Assembly (NCBI GenBank): GCA_949752745.1
Contig: OX457025.1
Span: 93,949,304 to 94,013,303, forward strand
Length of the DNA: 64,000 nt
Direction: 5' to 3'
DNA from: Protula sp. h YS-2021
Taxonomy: Eukaryota; Annelida; Polychaeta; Sabellida; Serpulidae
Numbering within the stretch: the stretch's first letter is position 1; each line of letters starts with the position of its first letter. The notes under the pieces were generated by a model. It was not told the DNA's origin. It saw only the letters and a program-made list of their open reading frames with translations, and did not search any database. This document shows, in pieces, positions 63,731 through 64,000 of the stretch. The position numbers and the translations under genes were made by a program.

Positions 63731-64000
63731 GACGCTTGAATTCAAAGAGGAAGGAGTGCAACTCATGCGAGGCACCAAGTCCATTGAGCTGACGCATCTC
63801 ATGTGTGTTATGGTGATGAACATTGGCATGAATGATCAGTGATGTGAACTGAAACTGTCTGACCATGAAGATGTTAAAATAATAAAGTTTGGTAATGGAC
63901 AGTATTATGCTAGTTTTCATAGCATTTACAAACGTGGATGTAATGTCTATGATACATATATTAATTTAGATTGGTATGATTGGCATGTGTTTATTGATGT
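63642..64000 (+). pseudogene. PC4-like gene 4, E2 copy, interrupted, 3' partial
   Basis: The same +1 overlap with gene 3 as in E1 (GKNLTLEFKEEGVQLMRG). TGA at 63,838-63,840, after a short region of poor alignment, interrupts it. The PC4-like unit then continues (CELKLSDHEDVKIIKFG) to the end of the window. Confidence 0.65.

Larger units (their letters stand above)
58967..64000. mobile_element. Polinton copy E2, 5'-truncated and decayed, right end outside the window
   Basis: Collinear with 1-4,935 of E1: polymerase, TATA box, then the PC4-like cluster, at high nucleotide similarity throughout (by eye). The left end lies inside the polymerase coding region, with no terminal repeat. Multiple frame lesions show that it is not functional as read. 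Confidence 0.93.

Overview
This is animal nuclear DNA, most likely from a marine invertebrate and probably a bivalve or another lophotrochozoan. The organism call is inference. It rests on AT-rich, intron-bearing host sequence, a tandemly duplicated Toll-like receptor gene, a DIRS-type retrotransposon relic, several MITE-like elements and microsatellites, and two Polinton/Maverick (adintovirus-like) elements.

Region 1 (1 to about 18,665) is most of a Polinton, here called E1, cut at its left end by the window. It carries a protein-primed-type family B DNA polymerase on the + strand, then a tandem set of small PC4-like genes. Next is a minus-strand virion block: integrase, packaging ATPase, two small virion-type proteins, penton-like minor capsid protein, basic core/lytic-type protein, major capsid protein and an adenain-like protease. 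Beyond the integrase are accessory genes: a NADAR-domain protein, a second-locus PC4-like protein, paralogous helical proteins, an acidic protein with death-fold-like helices, a zinc-finger ORF and a RING protein. Accessory genes have TATA boxes, often next to poly-G/C tracts. The last two + strand genes sit behind duplicated divergent promoters built around a perfect 22-bp inverted repeat. E1 looks young but damaged: the protease is frameshifted and polymerase motif B carries unusual residues.

Region 2 (about 18,665 to 36,300) is host DNA. It has one probable first exon on the minus strand, a single-exon type II membrane-protein ORF, several MITE-like elements, a dispersed 2-kb repeat, a degenerate DIRS-like element (minus strand, about 28.85 to 31.39 kb) and a relic of a second, distant Polinton-like lineage (about 33.38 to 35.18 kb).

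Region 3 (about 36.3 to 58.8 kb) is a tandem segmental duplication. Each copy has an intronless Toll-like receptor gene followed by related flanks. The first receptor is intact (902 aa); the second has a frameshift before the transmembrane and TIR part. Copy B also keeps a longer, frameshifted minus-strand gene of unknown function, plus a 36-bp minisatellite, a 42-bp repeat and a palindrome-rich AT array that are absent from copy A.

Region 4 (about 58.96 to 64.0 kb) is a second, closely related Polinton copy, E2, in the same orientation as E1. It is fused to host DNA through a long (TA)n tract inside the polymerase coding region and is broken by frameshifts, stop codons and a palindromic insertion. 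E2 is useful as an internal comparison for what is conserved in E1. No CRISPR array, rRNA gene or convincing functional tRNA was seen.
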